From contig NZ_BJZO01000046.1 in the NCBI RefSeq assembly GCF_007992075.1, positions 1 through 34,390 of the forward strand: DNA of 34,390 bases, written 5' to 3'. The DNA is from Pararhodospirillum oryzae. GTDB taxonomy: Bacteria > Pseudomonadota > Alphaproteobacteria > Rhodospirillales > Rhodospirillaceae. Shown here one piece after another: positions 31,834 to 34,390 of this stretch. The notes beneath the pieces were generated by a model. That model ran no database searches. It was not told where the DNA came from and saw nothing but the letters and a program-made list of their open reading frames with translations. Every line of letters starts with the position of its first letter. The first letter of the stretch is position 1. The position numbers were made by a program, and so were the translations under genes.

Positions 31834-32964
31834 ATGCACGCTGTTGTCGAAGCGCTTAAGGCGCTCATCGCCGAAAACCATTGGGAAGAAAAGTTCACGA
31901 CCGCGATCGCCAAGGCGGGCAGTTATCACATTCCCCAGTTGCGCGACATCAAAACCTTGGATGATTATCTGGCCTGGATGGATAATCTCCTGAGGTGGCG
32001 GCCGATCGAGAATTATCTGGGTCGCGAGATTTATAACCGCATCTGCGAGTTCTATTTCATCCTCAGCCAGGAACCGGTGCGTTCGTTGCAAAACCGGGTG
32101 ATCCCCTCGCAGCAGTCGGCACCTTTGACACCGCTGTCGCAATGGATCGTGGCTTTCGCCGATGCCTGGGGCGACTACCTTGATACCCCGGAGTCGATCA
32201 GTGATGAGTCGATCGCCACGTTTTACGCGTCGCCACCGTTCAACATGGACGAGTACATGGCGCCGCCGAGCGGCTACCGTACCTTCAACCAGCTTTTTGC
32301 CCGCCATGTGAAGCCCGGCGTGCGCCCGATCGCCGCCATTGGCGATCCCCGGGTGATCACCGCGGCGGCGGATTCAACGGTGGTCGGCTGGTGGCAGATC
32401 AACGAAAACTCCAAGATCCGGGTCAAGACCCTGGAATGGTCGATCCAGGAGTTGCTGGAAGGCAGTCCCTACAAGGACCGGTTCAAGGGGGGGCTGTTCA
32501 TGCACAGCTTCCTGAACACCACCGATTACCACCGCCTGCACGTGCCGGTGCCGGGCACGGTTTTGGAATCCCGGGTGGTGCTGGGACAGGCCTACCTGGA
32601 CGTCAAGGCGGTGCCGGTCGAGGGCAGCGAAACCGGGGAATACCGCGTGGCGGCGGTGCGCACCTTCGATGCCCAGGACGGCACCGGCTACCAGTTTGCC
32701 CAGGCGCGCGGTCTGCTGGTGATCGACAGCCCGATCGGCCTCGTGGGCGTGCTGCCCATCGGCATGGCCCAGGTGTCCTCGGTGGTCATGACCGCCGAGG
32801 TCGGGCGCACCTTGCACAAGGGCGAGGAGTTTTCGTACTTCCAGTTCGGCGGCTCGGATCACGTGCTGCTGTTCGAGGCCAGGAGCAACGTCAACATCGT
32901 GGCCCAGCCCAATGTTCACTACAACGTGGGTCAGGCCATCGCCGTGGCCTATCCTTGCGTTTGA
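31834..32964 (+). CDS. Phosphatidylserine decarboxylase-family pyruvoyl enzyme (PsiD-like architecture)
   Basis: A 376-residue protein with an N-terminal region like the PSDC domain (LTPLSQWIVAFADAWGDYLDTPES ... FNQLFARHVKPGVRPI, about residues 85-165) and a C-terminal PSD domain. Candidate processing residues are Asp in AADSTVVG, His233/His236 in DYHRLHVP and Ser341 in the self-cleavage motif FGGSD (339-342), where most PSDs have LGST. Cleavage before Ser341 would make the pyruvoyl cofactor. Proteins with this layout include membrane-lipid decarboxylases and the soluble tryptophan decarboxylase PsiD, so the substrate is open. No membrane segment is evident. The start at 31834 is chosen by a GAGG site and family length. 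Confidence 0.82.
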   Translation: MHAVVEALKALIAENHWEEKFTTAIAKAGSYHIPQLRDIKTLDDYLAWMDNLLRWRPIENYLGREIYNRICEFYFILSQEPVRSLQNRVIPSQQSAPLTPLSQWIVAFADAWGDYLDTPESISDESIATFYASPPFNMDEYMAPPSGYRTFNQLFARHVKPGVRPIAAIGDPRVITAAADSTVVGWWQINENSKIRVKTLEWSIQELLEGSPYKDRFKGGLFMHSFLNTTDYHRLHVPVPGTVLESRVVLGQAYLDVKAVPVEGSETGEYRVAAVRTFDAQDGTGYQFAQARGLLVIDSPIGLVGVLPIGMAQVSSVVMTAEVGRTLHKGEEFSYFQFGGSDHVLLFEARSNVNIVAQPNVHYNVGQAIAVAYPCV

Positions 32965-33119
32965 CACCCCCGAACCGGGCGAAGGGCACCGTTTGGGGCC
33001 TTTCGCCGGGAAGGGGGCCCAACCGGAATCCTTGTCCTGGAAAGGTCTTGTCCCCTGTCAGGGGGGGGATATCCTGAGCCAATCGGCATTCGGGTGGGCC
33101 GGTTGATCGAGGGAAGTCC

Positions 33120-34166
33120 ATGCTTAACCAGGCGCGGTTTCAAAATTTTACCTGCCTTCCGAACGCGACGTGGGAATTCGCATCCGGTATCAACGTGATT
33201 GTCGGCGAAAATGGCCTGGGAAAGTCCCATGCCCTCAAGGCGCTGTATGCCGTGCTCAAGGTTCAGGCCGACGCCAGGGACTTGTCCAAGTCCACCCTTG
33301 AAAAAGCCCTTGCCGACAAGCTGGTGGCGGTGTTGCGCCCTGAAAGCCTGGGAAGGCTGGCCAAGCGCAAACAGGGGCGGGAGCGGTGCGAAATCGCATT
33401 GGACATGGAAAACGAGGAGCACAGTTGTGCCATCGGGTTCGCCACCAATGCCAAGACCATGGTTGACGTCGTCAAGGCACCGACGAAAGCCCTTTCACTT
33501 TCTCCGGCTTATCTGCCCACGCGTGAACTGGTGACCTTGTGTCCGTGGTTCTTGTCGCTATACGACAATTATCACCTTGAATTCGAGGAAACCTGGAGGG
33601 ACACGGTTTCCCTGCTGGGGAGTCCGACGCTCAAGGGGCCACGGGAAAAGGAAATCGCCGCGCTGGTGGCGCCCTTGGAAACGGCCATGGGTGGCAAGGT
33701 GGTCGTCGATCCCCAAACCGGGCGTTTTTATGTGCAGGCGGCGGGTGAAGGACGCCTGGAGATGCCACTGGTGGCGGAAGGGTTGCGCAAGCTGGCGATG
33801 CTCGCGCGTCTCATCAGCACCGGGATCTTGCTCAAACAGGGTTTTCTGTTCTGGGATGAACCGGAAAGCAATTTGAATCCAAGGCTGATCCGAACCGTGG
33901 CCGCCAGCATCGTGGCCGTGGCGCGCCCGGGGGTACAGGTTTTCATCGCCACGCACTCGCTGTTTTTGGTGCGCGAACTGGCGTTGCTCCTGGGGAGCCA
34001 GACCAATGCCGGTGTCTCCCGGCGCTGGTTTGCCCTGGCCGATCGGGACAACAAGGCGGTTTTGGAGCAGAGCGAAAAAATCGACCATATCCAAACCTTG
34101 GTGATGTTGGACGAGGAACTGGACCAGTCCGATCGCTATCTTGAACGGGACGACGTTCATGGTTGA
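33120..34166 (+). CDS. AAA ATPase (AAA_21/RecF-SMC-like), likely defence-system component
   Basis: A 348-residue ABC-type AAA ATPase: Walker A GENGLGKS at residues 29-36, Walker B FLFWDEPESNLNP with Asp246-Glu247, and an H-loop in FIATHSLFLVRE. No Toprim or OLD nuclease domain follows within the protein. The gene overlaps the next by 8 bases, and that gene has nuclease motifs, so the two probably form an ATPase-nuclease pair of the kind found in anti-phage systems (inference from architecture). GAGGGAAG provides the ribosome binding site. Confidence 0.85.
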   Translation: MLNQARFQNFTCLPNATWEFASGINVIVGENGLGKSHALKALYAVLKVQADARDLSKSTLEKALADKLVAVLRPESLGRLAKRKQGRERCEIALDMENEEHSCAIGFATNAKTMVDVVKAPTKALSLSPAYLPTRELVTLCPWFLSLYDNYHLEFEETWRDTVSLLGSPTLKGPREKEIAALVAPLETAMGGKVVVDPQTGRFYVQAAGEGRLEMPLVAEGLRKLAMLARLISTGILLKQGFLFWDEPESNLNPRLIRTVAASIVAVARPGVQVFIATHSLFLVRELALLLGSQTNAGVSRRWFALADRDNKAVLEQSEKIDHIQTLVMLDEELDQSDRYLERDDVHG

Positions 34167-34390
34167 ACAGGTCGAAGGAAAATTCAGATACCGCTTTCCC
34201 GAGGGATGGCAGGTCGTGAAATGGGATGAGACCAGATTTCACAAGAAATATTTCAATTCGTTTGGAGGGGGTTCAAAGGCTGTTGACTTTATTGCTTTTT
34301 ACGAGAAAGAAGGTGAGCTTTGGCTTTTTGAGTGCAAGGATTATCGTTTTCATCCAAGAGAAAAAACTACTACATTGTATAATGAAGTCA
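34159..34390 (+). CDS. PD-(D/E)XK-type nuclease-like protein, cut by the window end
   Basis: The first 77 residues of a gene that runs off the window. They read MVEQVEGKFRYRFPEGW at the start, then AVDFIAFY (Asp43) and ELWLFECKDYR (Glu58-Cys-Lys60), which is the D...E-x-K active-site pattern of restriction-like nucleases. The ATG lies inside the end of the ATPase gene, indicating translational coupling. The base composition is clearly more AT-rich than the rest of the window, which suits acquired defence genes. The C-terminal part cannot be judged. Confidence 0.7.
   Translation, partial: MVEQVEGKFRYRFPEGWQVVKWDETRFHKKYFNSFGGGSKAVDFIAFYEKEGELWLFECKDYRFHPREKTTTLYNEV

Noticed and set aside
1-34390. 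CRISPR arrays, insertion sequences, integrases and rRNA genes
   Set aside because: No regularly spaced repeats, transposase or integrase motifs, or rRNA sequences were seen on either strand.

Overview
The window is GC-rich DNA from a photosynthetic alphaproteobacterium, most likely of the Rhodospirillaceae (Rhodospirillum / Pararhodospirillum / Phaeospirillum type). This is inferred from a bacteriochlorophyll antenna operon (pucBA-like) with no reaction-centre genes beside it, the alphaproteobacterial order ileS-lspA-bamF, and overall gene style. I cannot fix the species from sequence alone.

Layout. (1) 109-749: a HigBA-type toxin-antitoxin pair with an inverted-repeat operator. (2) 750-1378: a non-coding stretch with nested inverted repeats and a strong terminator. 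(3) 1379-17277, with a likely extension to 19096: a long, tightly packed, co-directional locus, the centre of interest. It encodes a membrane-tethered trypsin-like (S1C) protease, SrfA-, SrfB- and SrfC-family proteins, an unknown single-pass membrane protein, a periplasmic VWA protein that resembles the C-terminal half of the type VI secretion kinase PpkA but has no kinase, an ABC ATPase and FtsX/MacB-type permease, a secreted formylglycine-enzyme-fold (SUMF1) protein and a glycine-zipper lipoprotein. After a repeat-bearing gap come a coiled-coil lipoprotein and a membrane-anchored VWA protein whose motif matches the integrin-beta I domain. The PpkA-C / ATPase / permease / SUMF1 / lipoprotein series is the TagQRST-PpkA envelope signalling module of the Pseudomonas H1 type VI system in mirror order, here joined to SrfABC with no secretion genes in view. 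(4) 19235-23465: a YkvA-like protein, the ABC-F protein Uup, the antenna genes, an SDR and tRNA-Ala(CGC). (5) 23466-24647: a gene-free stretch holding two divergent candidate small RNAs and a dispersed repeat. (6) 24648-28676: bamF, lspA and ileS, minus strand. (7) 29242-32964: a free-standing periplasmic Cache protein, a chemoreceptor and a phosphatidylserine-decarboxylase-family enzyme. (8) 33120-34390: an AAA ATPase overlapping a PD-(D/E)XK-type nuclease gene cut by the window end, in visibly AT-richer DNA.

How it may work (inference). SrfB (actin/Hsp70-like ATPase) and SrfC (dynamin-like GTPase motifs) would form a cytoplasmic NTP-driven part. SrfA, the 9852 protein and the protease cross the inner membrane with large periplasmic parts. 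The VWA, SUMF1-like and lipoprotein components together with the FtsX-like transporter would form a periplasm-to-outer-membrane sensing or assembly chain. Whether this machine acts in defence, contact sensing, envelope stress or delivery cannot be told from the sequence.
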